Origin: Pseudomonas sp. EpS/L25
Lineage (GTDB): Bacteria > Pseudomonadota > Gammaproteobacteria > Pseudomonadales > Pseudomonadaceae
Assembly: GCF_001512295.1 (NCBI RefSeq)
Contig: NZ_LNUP01000015.1
Span: 62,001-126,000, forward strand
Length of the DNA: 64,000 nucleotides
Direction of reading: 5' to 3'
The position numbers and the translations under genes were made by a program. The first letter of the stretch is position 1. Every line of letters begins with the position of its first letter. The notes beneath the pieces are model-generated. The model had not been told where the DNA came from. It saw only the letters and a list, made by a program, of their open reading frames with translations, and searched no databases. Below, piece by piece: positions 16,231 to 24,623 of this stretch.

Positions 16231-18129
16231 ATGAATGGATTCTTGGCCGCCTTGCGCCTCTGGGGGTGCAGCGCCGTGCTGTGGTTGCCGCTGCTGGTCT
16301 TCGCTACCACCGGTCGCGCCGAGGTGCTGACGCTCGACGATCCGGCACGCAGCTACGATCCCCGCCCGTTCCTGGAAATCCTCAAGGCGCCTGCCAGCCT
16401 GAGCTTCGCCGAAGCCGCTGCTCAGCCGGTGGATGCGCAGCGCGGCTGGCATGCCCCGGGGGTGCTGGAAACGCTGCTCCATGATGGTCGCCAGGGCCTC
16501 TGGCTGCGCTTTCGTCTGCAAAGCCACGACGACCGGGCCTGGTGGCTGATTCCCAGCTGGGCGGTGCTGGATCGGCTGGAGTTGCGTACGCGCAGCGCCA
16601 CGGGCGAGTGGAGCGCGCCGCAGTTCAGCGGGATCGCCCTGCCGGCCAGGGAGCGTGCGCTGCCGGGCCGCCAACCCATGTTCGCCCTGGCACCCACCGC
16701 CGGAGCCGTGGAGGAGGTCTATCTGCGGGTGGATTCCCGGGAGACCTTCGTGCTGCCGCTGCGCCTGGTGACGCCGGCCACCTACCTCACCGAGGCGCAG
16801 CAGGATGCCTGGCTGATCGGCGGTTTCTTCGGTTGCCTGGTCACCATCCTGTTGCTGACCCTCACGCTGTGGAGCTTCGGCCGGCGCTCGGGATTCGGTT
16901 GGTATGCCTTCTACCTGATGAGCGTCATCGGCTACCAGGCGGTCACCACCGGCTATGGCGCCTGGCTGCTCTGGCCGGACAGCCCGGCCTTCGGTCTCCG
17001 CGCGCACCAGGCCTTCGCTGCGCTGTGCCTGCTCAGCGGGGGACTGTTCGTTCGCTATCTGCTCAGCCTCTATCGCGGCGAGCGCTGGCTCGACCTCGGC
17101 AATCGCCTGTTGATCGGCTACTGGAGCCTGGGATTGGTCATCGCTTTGGCCTGGCCGAACCTGCTGAGCTTCCAGGGCCTGCTCGGCATGATGGCGCTGA
17201 GTTGTCTGGTGCTGCTCGGCACCACCACCCACCTGGCCCTGCGCGGCAGTCGCATGGCGCTCTGGTTCAGCGCCGCCTGGGGCCTGCTGCTGCTGGGCAG
17301 CCTGGCGCAACTGCTGACCATCGCCGGCTGGCTGGCACCGGAAAGCCCGGCTCTTTACGGCCAGATGACCGGCTTCGCCCTGGGGTTCGTGATGCTGTCC
17401 CTGGGGCTTACCGAAGGCTTGAGCCAACAGCGGCGGCAGCGGATCGAGGCCCAGCGGCAGGCCCTGGAGGCTTCGGCCGCCCTGGCCCGCGAGCGCGAGG
17501 CCTCCTTCGTCGAGCTGGAACTGCGGGTGGCCTTGCGCACCGTGGAATTGCAGCAGGCCAAGGCGTCCCTGGAGCGGCTCAATCGCGAGCTGCTGCACCA
17601 GAGCCAGACCGACCCCCTGACCGGGCTGAGCAACCGCCGGCATTTCGAGCGGGTGTTCCAACAGGAAATCCGCCGCGCCATCCGCGCCGAGGTGCCGCTG
17701 GCAGTGCTGCTGGTGGACATCGATCACTTCAAGACGGTCAACGATACCCATGGCCATACCCTGGGCGACGAGTGCCTGAGGTGCGTGGCCGAGTTGCTGC
17801 GTCAGCACGCGCAGCGGGCAGGGGAGGTGGCGGCGCGCTACGGCGGGGAGGAATTCGTCATCGCGCTACCGGGCAGCGATCCCGAGGCCGCCCACCTGCT
17901 GGCGGAGCGTATTCGCCAGCAGGTGGCGGGGCTGGAACTGCAGAGCGAGCACGGGCTGCTGCGCCCCTCGGTGAGCATCGGCGTGGCGGTGGCCGTGCCG
18001 AGCAACCTGGAGCATGGTCAGGGCCTGCTGGAGGATGCCGACCGGGCGCTCTATGCGGCCAAGCGTGGCGGGCGCAATCGCGTCTGCCTCAGCGATGGCC
18101 TGCCCCAACTGCTGAGCAGCCAGGGCTGA
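16231..18129 (+). CDS. Membrane-anchored diguanylate cyclase (7TMR-DISM and GGDEF)
   Basis: A 632-residue predicted c-di-GMP synthase. After a signal peptide (about 1-33) comes a periplasmic 7TMR-DISM type-2 sensor of about 150 residues, seven hydrophobic helices (about 195-395), a coiled coil (about 400-455, RQRIEAQRQALEASAALARERE), and a GGDEF domain. The active site reads RYGGEEFVIALPG and DPLTGLSNRRHF marks the domain start, so synthesis should be intact. The RxxD inhibitory site five residues before GGEEF is absent (RAGE), so product inhibition through the I-site is not expected. The ATG at 16231 was chosen because it opens the signal peptide. The signal sensed is unknown. It ends 13 bases before repeat copy B. 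Confidence 0.9.
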   Translation: MNGFLAALRLWGCSAVLWLPLLVFATTGRAEVLTLDDPARSYDPRPFLEILKAPASLSFAEAAAQPVDAQRGWHAPGVLETLLHDGRQGLWLRFRLQSHDDRAWWLIPSWAVLDRLELRTRSATGEWSAPQFSGIALPARERALPGRQPMFALAPTAGAVEEVYLRVDSRETFVLPLRLVTPATYLTEAQQDAWLIGGFFGCLVTILLLTLTLWSFGRRSGFGWYAFYLMSVIGYQAVTTGYGAWLLWPDSPAFGLRAHQAFAALCLLSGGLFVRYLLSLYRGERWLDLGNRLLIGYWSLGLVIALAWPNLLSFQGLLGMMALSCLVLLGTTTHLALRGSRMALWFSAAWGLLLLGSLAQLLTIAGWLAPESPALYGQMTGFALGFVMLSLGLTEGLSQQRRQRIEAQRQALEASAALAREREASFVELELRVALRTVELQQAKASLERLNRELLHQSQTDPLTGLSNRRHFERVFQQEIRRAIRAEVPLAVLLVDIDHFKTVNDTHGHTLGDECLRCVAELLRQHAQRAGEVAARYGGEEFVIALPGSDPEAAHLLAERIRQQVAGLELQSEHGLLRPSVSIGVAVAVPSNLEHGQGLLEDADRALYAAKRGGRNRVCLSDGLPQLLSSQG

Positions 18130-18141
18130 CACCCGCCGCGC

Positions 18142-18335
18142 CTCAGAGCCTGTTCAAAATCTCGAGAGCTAGCGCCAAACAAGGCCTAGGCGGCCCCGCG
18201 AAAAGGGCTGAGGAAGCGGATCGGACCCGCGCTCGGGTTTACGAGTGGTAAATGAGCATTCCGACGGGGCTGGCCTTCCAGGCCATTTTCAACGCGGTTT
18301 GGCCGACGCGCAGCAGATTTTGAACAGGCTCTCAG
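18142..18335. repeat. Palindromic intergenic element, copy B
   Basis: About 194 bp with near-perfect terminal inverted repeats (left CTCAGAGCCTGTTCAAAATC, right complement CTGAGAGCCTGTTCAAAATC) and the central TTTACGAGTGGTAAA core. It is the best-preserved pairing of the family and is in the same orientation as copy A. The right terminus contains the TGA stop (18332-18334) of the CBS-domain gene. It lies between convergent genes. Confidence 0.87.
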
Positions 18336-19696
18336 CGGTCGTCGGTCGGGCGGCGCTTCGGTTCCTGGGGGTCGAGCTTGATGACCTTGGCCAGCACGAT
18401 CTTCGGACCCTTCATCTTCTTGACGATGATGCGCAGGCCTTCGGCTTCCAGCACCGTCTCCTCTTCGGGGACACGCTTCAGGCTGTCGTAGATCAGGCCG
18501 GCCAGGGTCTCGGCCTCGACGTGGTCCAGATCGATACCGAGCAGGCGCTCGACCTTGAACAGCGGGGTGTCGCCGCGCACCAGCAGCTTGCCCGGCTGGT
18601 AGGCGACCACGCCGCGTTCGGTCTTGCGGTGTTCGTCCTGGATGTCGCCCACCAGCACCTCCAGCACGTCCTCCATGGTCAGGAAGCCGATGACCTTGTG
18701 GTCGGCTTCCTCCACCAGCACGAAGTGCGCGCCGCCGCGGCGGAATTGCTCCAGCAGGTCGGACAGCGGCATGTGCTTGGTCACCCGTTCCAGCGGATGC
18801 ACCAGGTCGTCGAGGTCGAAGGAGGCGGCTTCGCTGTCCAGGCCGGCGATGGCCAGCAGCAGGTCCTTGATGTGCAGCACCCCGGTGAAGGTCTGGCTGT
18901 CTTCGTCGTAGACCGGGTAGCGGCTGTACTTGGAGCGACGGATCTGGGTGAGGATCTCGTCCAGGCTGGCCTTGCTGTCCAGGTAGATGAGGTCTTCGCG
19001 CGAGTTGGCCCAGTCCACCACCTCCAGCTCGCCCAGCTCCACGGCCGAGGCCAGCACCCGGGCGTCCGGGTCGGTGGCGCGGTTGGAGTGCAGGATCAGC
19101 TTGAGTTCGTCACGGCTGTAGTGGTGTTCGTGGTGCGCGCCCGGCTCGCCCTGGCCGGCGATGCGCAGGATGGCGTTGGCACTGGCGTTGAGCAGCCAGA
19201 TGGCCGGGTACATCAGCCAGTAGAAGAGGTACAGCGGCACCGCCGTCCACAGCGACAGCAGGTCGGGCTTGCGGATCGCCCAGGACTTGGGCGCCAGCTC
19301 GCCGACCACGATGTGCAGGTAGGAGATGATGAAGAAGGCAGTGAGGAAGGAGATGCCGTGGACCACCTCGGGGTTGTTGACCCCGGCGGCACCCAGCAGC
19401 GGTTCGAGGAGTTCGGCGAAGGCCGGCTCGCCGACCCAGCCCAGGCCCAGGGACGCCAGGGTGATGCCGAGCTGACAGGCGGAAAGGTAGGCGTCGAGCT
19501 GGTTATGCACCTTCTTGAGAATGCGTCCGCGCCAGCCGTGCTTCTTGGCGATGGCCTCCACGCGGGTGGCGCGCAGCTTGACCATGGCGAACTCGGCGGC
19601 AACGAAGAAGCCGTTGAGCAGCACGAGGAAGAAAGCGAAGAACACGAGGCCGAGATCGGCGAACAACGTCGAGGAAAGACTAGTGGAAGGGTCCAT
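18332..19696 (-). CDS. CorC/HlyC family CBS-domain membrane protein
   Basis: A 454-residue protein with an N-terminal DUF21/CNNM transmembrane domain (about 1-200; GFFVAAEFAMVKLRATRVE, GITLASLGLGWVGEPAF, VVGELAPKSWAIRKPD). A CBS-domain pair follows (about 225-345; YSRYPVYDEDSQTFTGVLHIKDLL, VIGFLTMEDVLEVLVGDI), then a C-terminal CorC-HlyC domain (about 360-440). Relatives are linked to Mg2+/Co2+ transport or efflux; the old label hemolysin is misleading. In several Pseudomonas genomes, as I recall, this gene lies next to phoR-phoB; here its 5' neighbour is glcC. The stop codon is inside repeat copy B. Confidence 0.88.
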   Translation of the reverse strand: MDPSTSLSSTLFADLGLVFFAFFLVLLNGFFVAAEFAMVKLRATRVEAIAKKHGWRGRILKKVHNQLDAYLSACQLGITLASLGLGWVGEPAFAELLEPLLGAAGVNNPEVVHGISFLTAFFIISYLHIVVGELAPKSWAIRKPDLLSLWTAVPLYLFYWLMYPAIWLLNASANAILRIAGQGEPGAHHEHHYSRDELKLILHSNRATDPDARVLASAVELGELEVVDWANSREDLIYLDSKASLDEILTQIRRSKYSRYPVYDEDSQTFTGVLHIKDLLLAIAGLDSEAASFDLDDLVHPLERVTKHMPLSDLLEQFRRGGAHFVLVEEADHKVIGFLTMEDVLEVLVGDIQDEHRKTERGVVAYQPGKLLVRGDTPLFKVERLLGIDLDHVEAETLAGLIYDSLKRVPEEETVLEAEGLRIIVKKMKGPKIVLAKVIKLDPQEPKRRPTDDR

Positions 19697-19842
19697 TAGG
19701 GCCGGGAGCTGGAAAAAGGTCGGCTAAGCATGGGGGCGGGGCAGGGCAGTTGCAAGATGTTGCGCCCGCTGGAGGGACGGGGCGCACCCTGGGCTGACGG
19801 GCAGCGGCTCTGGCGTCGGCCTTTGTCGGCGAGCCTTTTTCG

Positions 19843-20610
19843 CTAGGTCCAGCCTTCCAGACGCATGGTCGCCCGCACCAGGCGCTGCTCTTCCTGTTCG
19901 ATCTCGCGCAGGCTGTCCCTGACACTGTGGATGTGCTCGCGGGCGGCGGCGTGGGCTTCGTCGGGCAGGCGCTGGCTCACGGCGGCATAGAGGCGGGCAT
20001 GCTGGGCGTCGATTTCGCGGCGCTGCGGCGGGCGATGGTAGAGGTTGGCGATGCAGGCGAACACCGAACCCAGCAGCAGCTCGTTGAGCGATTGCAGTGT
20101 GTGGACCAGCACCGGGTTGTGCGAGGCCTCGCTGATCGCCAAGTGGAAGGCATGGTCGAGGCGGGCGTGGGTTTCCGCCGGCAGGCTGGCCGGGTCCTGG
20201 CAGGCGGCGCACAGCTCGTCGTAGCGGCGGCCTATGAGCACCAGGTCGGCGGTGGTGGCGCGCAGCGCGGCCAGGCGCGCCGCCTCGCCTTCGAGCAGGG
20301 CGCGGACCTCCAGCAGGTCGTAGAGGGTACGCGGCTGGCTGCTGAACAGGTGCAGCAGGGGATTCTCCGCCGCCGGTGCCGCCAGGCGGGCGACGAAGCT
20401 GCCCTGGCCGTGGCGGGTCTCGATGATGCCGCGGGCGCGGAGCAGCCCCAGGCCCTCGCGCAGCGCGGTGCGGGAGACGCCGAGCTTGTCGCACAGGCGC
20501 CGTTCGGAGGGCAGCGGCTGGCCGACCTTGAGCACCCCGTCCACCACCAGGCGTTCGATCTGCTGGCTGACGTTCTCGGCAACGGGAAGGCGGGCGGTGG
20601 CAACGGACAT
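19843..20610 (-). CDS. glcC: GntR/FadR family regulator of glycolate operon
   Basis: A 255-residue regulator. The N-terminal winged HTH (about residues 10-75) reads VGQPLPSERRLCDKLGVSRTALREGLGLLRARGIIETRHGQGSFVA. The C-terminal FCD ligand domain (about 95-240) keeps the metal-binding pattern with DHAFHLAISEASHNP and a distal His in REHIHSVRDSL. Homologues named GlcC activate glycolate oxidase genes in response to glycolate. It is divergent from glcD, and two copies of the FadR-type operator TGGTATGACCA lie between the genes. One is only 14 bases upstream of its own start, which suggests autoregulation. Confidence 0.9.
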   Translation of the reverse strand: MSVATARLPVAENVSQQIERLVVDGVLKVGQPLPSERRLCDKLGVSRTALREGLGLLRARGIIETRHGQGSFVARLAAPAAENPLLHLFSSQPRTLYDLLEVRALLEGEAARLAALRATTADLVLIGRRYDELCAACQDPASLPAETHARLDHAFHLAISEASHNPVLVHTLQSLNELLLGSVFACIANLYHRPPQRREIDAQHARLYAAVSQRLPDEAHAAAREHIHSVRDSLREIEQEEQRLVRATMRLEGWT

Positions 20611-20623
20611 GCTGGTTTCCTGC

Positions 20624-20634
20624 TGGTATGACCA
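20624..20634. promoter_or_regulatory. Probable GlcC operator, glcC-proximal
   Basis: TGGTATGACCA, a palindrome of the TNGTNNNACNA type bound by FadR-family GntR regulators. It is located 14 bases upstream of the glcC start codon. Confidence 0.65.
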
Positions 20635-20722
20635 CGAGGGTTAAGGCTAGTGAGCCACTGGCTGAAGAGGTCGTCAAGCCTCATGGAGTGGCCTGGTTCT
20701 TTGGTCGAAGAGGCGGCAAAAA

Positions 20723-20735
20723 CTGGTATGACCAG
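20723..20735. promoter_or_regulatory. Probable GlcC operator, glcD-proximal
   Basis: CTGGTATGACCAG, the same core extended to a perfect 13-bp palindrome. Its core starts exactly 100 bp from the other site and lies about 84 bases before the glcD start, in activator or promoter position. Confidence 0.65.
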
Positions 20736-20794
20736 TGTTCGCGGTCATGGACGCCCGCGCTGGTCTCGGGGTACAACGAAGCCTCTTGAGCCAG

Positions 20795-20805
20795 AACAAC
20801 AACAA
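20795..20805 (+). promoter_or_regulatory. CA-rich Hfq/Crc-type motif at glcD ribosome binding site
   Basis: AACAACAACAA lies directly before AAGGGCGG, the likely Shine-Dalgarno of glcD. AAnAAnAA motifs at translation starts are the known targets of Hfq-Crc catabolite repression in Pseudomonas. This suggests that glycolate use is translationally repressed on preferred carbon sources. Confidence 0.6.
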
Positions 20806-20818
20806 GGGCGGTTACCCG

Positions 20819-22318
20819 ATGAGCCTGGTCTACGACGAACGTCTCGACGGCGCCTTGCCCCGCCCGGACAAGGCGCAACTGCTGCAGCGGTTGCGTGCCG
20901 AACTGCCCGAGCATTGCCTGCTGCATGACAGGGAAGACCTCAAACCCTACGAATGCGACGGCTTGGCGGCCTATCGCACCACGCCACTGCTGGTGGTGCT
21001 GCCGGAAACGGTGGAGCAGGTGCAGGCGACGCTGCGCCTGTGCCACGAGCTGAACGTACCCCTGGTGGCGCGTGGCGCCGGCACCGGTCTCTCCGGCGGC
21101 GCCCTGCCACTGCAGCAGGGCGTGCTGCTGGTGATGGCGCGCTTCAATCGCATCCTGGAGGTGGACCCCGATGGACTCCGTGCCCGGGTCCAGCCCGGGG
21201 TGCGCAACCTGGCCATCTCCCAGGCCGCGGCGCCCTTTGAGCTCTACTACGCGCCCGATCCCTCCTCGCAGATCGCCTGCTCCATCGGCGGCAACGTGGC
21301 CGAGAACGCCGGCGGCGTGCACTGCCTGAAATACGGCCTGACCGTGCACAACGTGCTGGCGGTGGAGATCGTTACCCTGGAGGGCGAACGCCTGACCCTG
21401 GGCAGCGCCGCCCTGGACAGCCCCGGCTTCGACCTGCTGGCGCTGTTCACCGGCTCCGAAGGGCTGCTCGGGGTGGTGGTGGAGGTGACCGTCAAGCTCC
21501 TGCCCAAGCCGCCCTGTGCCCGGGTGGTCATGGCCAGCTTCGCCGACATCGAACGCGCCGGGGCGGCGGTGGCCGACATCATCGCCGCGGGCATCATCCC
21601 CGGTGGCCTGGAGATGATGGACAACCTGACCCTGAGGGCCGCCGAAGACTTCATCCACGCCGGCTACCCGGTGGACGCCGCCGCCATCCTGCTCTGCGAG
21701 CTGGACGGGGTGGAAGCCGACGTGGCCGCCGACATCGAGCGGGTCAGCGCCCTGCTGGCCGCTGCCGGCGCCACCGAGATCCGCCTGGCCCGCGACGAGG
21801 CCGAGCGGCAGACATTCTGGGCCGGACGCAAGAATGCCTTTCCCGCGGTGGGGCGGCTGTCGCCCGACTACTACTGCATGGACGGCACCATTCCACGCCG
21901 GGCCCTGCCCGAGGTGCTGCGTGGCATCGAGGCGCTGTCGGCGGAGTACGGCCTGGCGGTGGGCAACGTCTTCCATGCCGGCGACGGCAACCTGCATCCG
22001 CTGATCCTCTTCGATGCCAACCGGCCCGGCGAACTGGAACAGGCCGAAGCCCTGGGCGGCCGCATCCTCGACCTCTGCGTGGCGGTGGGCGGCACCATCA
22101 CCGGCGAACACGGCGTGGGCCGCGAAAAGATTAACGCCATGTGCACCCAGTTCCAGCCGGGCGAGCTGACCTTCTTCCATGCGGTGAAGGCGGCCTTCGA
22201 CGCCCCCGGCCTGCTCAACCCCGGCAAGAACGTGCCGACCCTGCAGCGCTGCGCCGAATTCGGCGGGCTGCACGTGCACCACGGCCGGTTGCCCCACCCC
22301 GAACTGGAGCGCTTCTGA
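20819..22318 (+). CDS. glcD: Glycolate oxidase FAD-binding subunit GlcD
   Basis: A 499-residue FAD-linked oxidoreductase subunit that oxidises glycolate (and D-lactate) to glyoxylate together with GlcE and GlcF, passing electrons to the respiratory chain. The VAO/PCMH-type FAD domain shows VARGAGTGLSGGALPL (about residues 80-95), DPSSQIACSIGGNVAENAGG (about 150) and FTGSEGLLGVVVEVTVKL. The C-terminal cap contains GNVFHAGDGNLHPLILFD and GTITGEHGVGREK, the conserved His-rich motifs of this family. The ATG at 20819 gives the family start MSLVYDERLDG and has AAGGGCGG upstream. It overlaps glcE by one base (TGATG). Confidence 0.95.
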   Translation: MSLVYDERLDGALPRPDKAQLLQRLRAELPEHCLLHDREDLKPYECDGLAAYRTTPLLVVLPETVEQVQATLRLCHELNVPLVARGAGTGLSGGALPLQQGVLLVMARFNRILEVDPDGLRARVQPGVRNLAISQAAAPFELYYAPDPSSQIACSIGGNVAENAGGVHCLKYGLTVHNVLAVEIVTLEGERLTLGSAALDSPGFDLLALFTGSEGLLGVVVEVTVKLLPKPPCARVVMASFADIERAGAAVADIIAAGIIPGGLEMMDNLTLRAAEDFIHAGYPVDAAAILLCELDGVEADVAADIERVSALLAAAGATEIRLARDEAERQTFWAGRKNAFPAVGRLSPDYYCMDGTIPRRALPEVLRGIEALSAEYGLAVGNVFHAGDGNLHPLILFDANRPGELEQAEALGGRILDLCVAVGGTITGEHGVGREKINAMCTQFQPGELTFFHAVKAAFDAPGLLNPGKNVPTLQRCAEFGGLHVHHGRLPHPELERF

Positions 22319-23364
22319 TGGATAATCTGAATCTGCTCCTCGACCAGGTCCGCGAGGCCCTGGTCCGCCACCAGCCGCTGCGCATCCACGGTGGCGACAC
22401 CAAGGCCCACCTGGGCCGTGCGGTCGACGGCGAGCCGCTGGACGTCAGCGGCCATCGTGGCCTGGTGCACTACGATCCCACCGAGCTGGTGGCCACGGTA
22501 CGTACCGGCACGCCCCTGGCCGAACTCAATGCCGCCCTGGCCGAACGGGGGCAGATGCTGCCCTGCGAACCGCCGCAACTAGGCCAGGGTGCCACCGTCG
22601 GCGGCACCCTGGCCTGCGGTCTCTCCGGTCCGCGCCGCCCCTGGGCCGGCAGCCTGAGGGACTTCGTCCTGGGTACCCGGCTGATCACCGGTACCGGCGA
22701 GCACCTGAGATTCGGCGGCGAGGTGATGAAGAACGTCGCCGGCTACGACGTCTCCCGCCTGCTGGCCGGCAGCCAGGGTTGCCTGGGGGTGATCACCGAG
22801 GTGTCCTTCAAGGTGCTGCCCAGGCCGCGCTGCACCCAGAGCCTGAGCCTGGAGCTGGACGCCGAACGCGCCCTGCAGCGCCTCGCCGTCTGGGGTCGCG
22901 AGGCGCTGCCGATCTCGGCGGCCTGCCATGACGGCCAGCGGCTGCACCTGCGCCTGGAAGGCGGCGAGGGCTCGGTGCGCTCGGCGGCCGATCGCCTGGG
23001 CGGTGACGTCCTGGGCGAGGCCTTCTGGGACGAGCTCAACGAACAGCGCCTGGCCTTCTTCGCTGGCCCCGCGCCCCTGTGGCGGCTGTCGGTACCGGTC
23101 AACACCCCGCTGCTCGACCTGCCCGGCAGTCGATTGCTGGACTGGGGCGGTGCCCAGTACTGGCTCAAGAGCGATGCCCCGGCCACGGTCCTGCGCGAGA
23201 TCGCCGAGCGTGCCGGTGGCCATGCGCTGTGCTACACGCCGGACGCCGAGCGCGAGGCCCAGCATCCGCTGCCCGCCGCGCTGCTCGACTATCACCGCCG
23301 CCTCAAGGCGCGCCTGGACCCCCAGGGGATCTTCAATCCGGGTCGGCTGTACGCCGGGCTGTAG
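22318..23364 (+). CDS. glcE: Glycolate oxidase FAD-binding subunit GlcE
   Basis: A 348-residue subunit with one FAD_binding_4 domain (about residues 1-170) and a shortened C-terminal half. FAD contacts are suggested by LPCEPPQLGQGATVGGTLACG and GGEVMKNVAGYDVSRLLAGSQGCLGV. It cannot act alone in E. coli; all three subunits GlcD, GlcE and GlcF are needed. The start codon shares its A with the glcD stop, so translation is coupled. Length and the C-terminal signature DPQGIFNPGRLYAGL are normal for GlcE. Confidence 0.94.
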   Translation: MDNLNLLLDQVREALVRHQPLRIHGGDTKAHLGRAVDGEPLDVSGHRGLVHYDPTELVATVRTGTPLAELNAALAERGQMLPCEPPQLGQGATVGGTLACGLSGPRRPWAGSLRDFVLGTRLITGTGEHLRFGGEVMKNVAGYDVSRLLAGSQGCLGVITEVSFKVLPRPRCTQSLSLELDAERALQRLAVWGREALPISAACHDGQRLHLRLEGGEGSVRSAADRLGGDVLGEAFWDELNEQRLAFFAGPAPLWRLSVPVNTPLLDLPGSRLLDWGGAQYWLKSDAPATVLREIAERAGGHALCYTPDAEREAQHPLPAALLDYHRRLKARLDPQGIFNPGRLYAGL

Positions 23365-23376
23365 GGGAAAGACGTC

Positions 23377-24609
23377 ATGCAAACCAATCTGAGTCCCGCC
23401 GCCCGTGAACTGCCCCGCGCCGCCGATGCCGAGCGGGTGCTGCGCAGCTGCGTGCACTGCGGCTTCTGCAACGCCACCTGCCCGACCTACCAGCTGCTCG
23501 GCGACGAGCTGGACGGGCCGCGCGGGCGCATCTACCTGATCAAGGGCATGCTCGAAGGCGGCGAGGTCAGCGAAAAGACCCGCGAGCACCTCGACCGCTG
23601 CCTGACCTGCCGCAACTGCGAGACCACCTGCCCCTCGGGCGTCTCCTACCACGAACTGCTCGACATCGGCCGCGCCGAGGTGGAGCGCCGGGTACCGCGG
23701 CCGCTGGGCCAGCGCCTGCTGCGCGCCGGGCTGCGCCAGGTGCTGCCGCAGCCGCGACTGTTCGGGGCGCTGCTGAAAGGCGGCCAGGCACTGAAGCCGC
23801 TGTTGCCGGCAGGTGTCCAGGCCAAGCTCCCGGCGCGCATCGCCGCCCCGGGCGTGCGTCCGGCACCGCGCCATGCGCGGCGCATGCTGATCCTCGAGGG
23901 CTGCGTGCAGCCGGGACTGTCGCCCAATACCAATGCCGCCACCGCGCGGGTGCTGGATCGCCTCGGCATCAGCCTGGACGCCGCACCGCGCGCCGGTTGC
24001 TGTGGCGCGGTGGACTACCACCTCAATGCCCAGGAGGCCGGACTGGATCGTGCCCGGCGCAATATCGACGCCTGGTGGCCGGCGCTGCAGGGCGGCGCCG
24101 AGACCATCATCCAGACCGCCAGCGGCTGCGGTGCCTTCGTCAAGGAATACGCCAGCCTGCTGAAGGACGACCCGGCCTATGCCGCCAAGGCTCGCGAGGT
24201 CTCGGCGCGCACCCGTGACCTGGTGGAGGTGCTGCGCGAGCTACCGCTGGAAGCGCTGCAGCTGAAGGACACCCCGCGGCTGGCCTTCCACTGTCCCTGC
24301 ACCCTGCAGCACGCCCAGCGCCTGGGTGGCGCCGTGGAAGGCGTCTTGCAACGCCTCGGCTTTCCGCTGGCGCCGGTACCCGACGGCCACCTCTGCTGCG
24401 GCTCGGCCGGCACCTATTCGCTGACCCAGCCGGACTTGTCGCGGCGGCTGCGCGACGCCAAGCTCGACGCCCTGGAGAGTGGTCGTCCGGAGGTGATCGC
24501 CACCGCCAACATCGGCTGCCAGAGCCATCTCGACGGCGCCGGGCGCACCCCGGTGCGCCACTGGATCGAAATCCTCGACGCGGCCCTGGCCGCTCCGACC
24601 CAACCCTGA
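23377..24609 (+). CDS. glcF: Glycolate oxidase iron-sulfur subunit GlcF
   Basis: A 410-residue electron-transfer subunit. Two ferredoxin-type [4Fe-4S] motifs occur near the N-terminus (CVHCGFCNATCP about residue 25, CLTCRNCETTCP about residue 75). Two CCG domains follow (CCGAVDYHLN near 208 and CCGSAGTYSLTQ near 340), typical of heterodisulfide-reductase-like partners. It takes electrons from the GlcD/GlcE flavins to the quinone pool at the inner membrane. The ATG at 23377 follows AGGGGAAAG, 12 bases after glcE. Confidence 0.95.
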   Translation: MQTNLSPAARELPRAADAERVLRSCVHCGFCNATCPTYQLLGDELDGPRGRIYLIKGMLEGGEVSEKTREHLDRCLTCRNCETTCPSGVSYHELLDIGRAEVERRVPRPLGQRLLRAGLRQVLPQPRLFGALLKGGQALKPLLPAGVQAKLPARIAAPGVRPAPRHARRMLILEGCVQPGLSPNTNAATARVLDRLGISLDAAPRAGCCGAVDYHLNAQEAGLDRARRNIDAWWPALQGGAETIIQTASGCGAFVKEYASLLKDDPAYAAKAREVSARTRDLVEVLRELPLEALQLKDTPRLAFHCPCTLQHAQRLGGAVEGVLQRLGFPLAPVPDGHLCCGSAGTYSLTQPDLSRRLRDAKLDALESGRPEVIATANIGCQSHLDGAGRTPVRHWIEILDAALAAPTQP

Positions 24610-24623
24610 ACCCTGGAGGCCCC

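Noticed and set aside
17800-17860. Inhibitory I-site in the diguanylate cyclase
   Set aside because: The expected RxxD five residues before GGEEF reads RAGE, so the site is not present.
20690-20720. Possible sigma-54 promoter (TGGCCTGGTTCTTTGG) before glcD
   Set aside because: The -12 element lacks the required GC, and no sigma-54 activator is encoded nearby.
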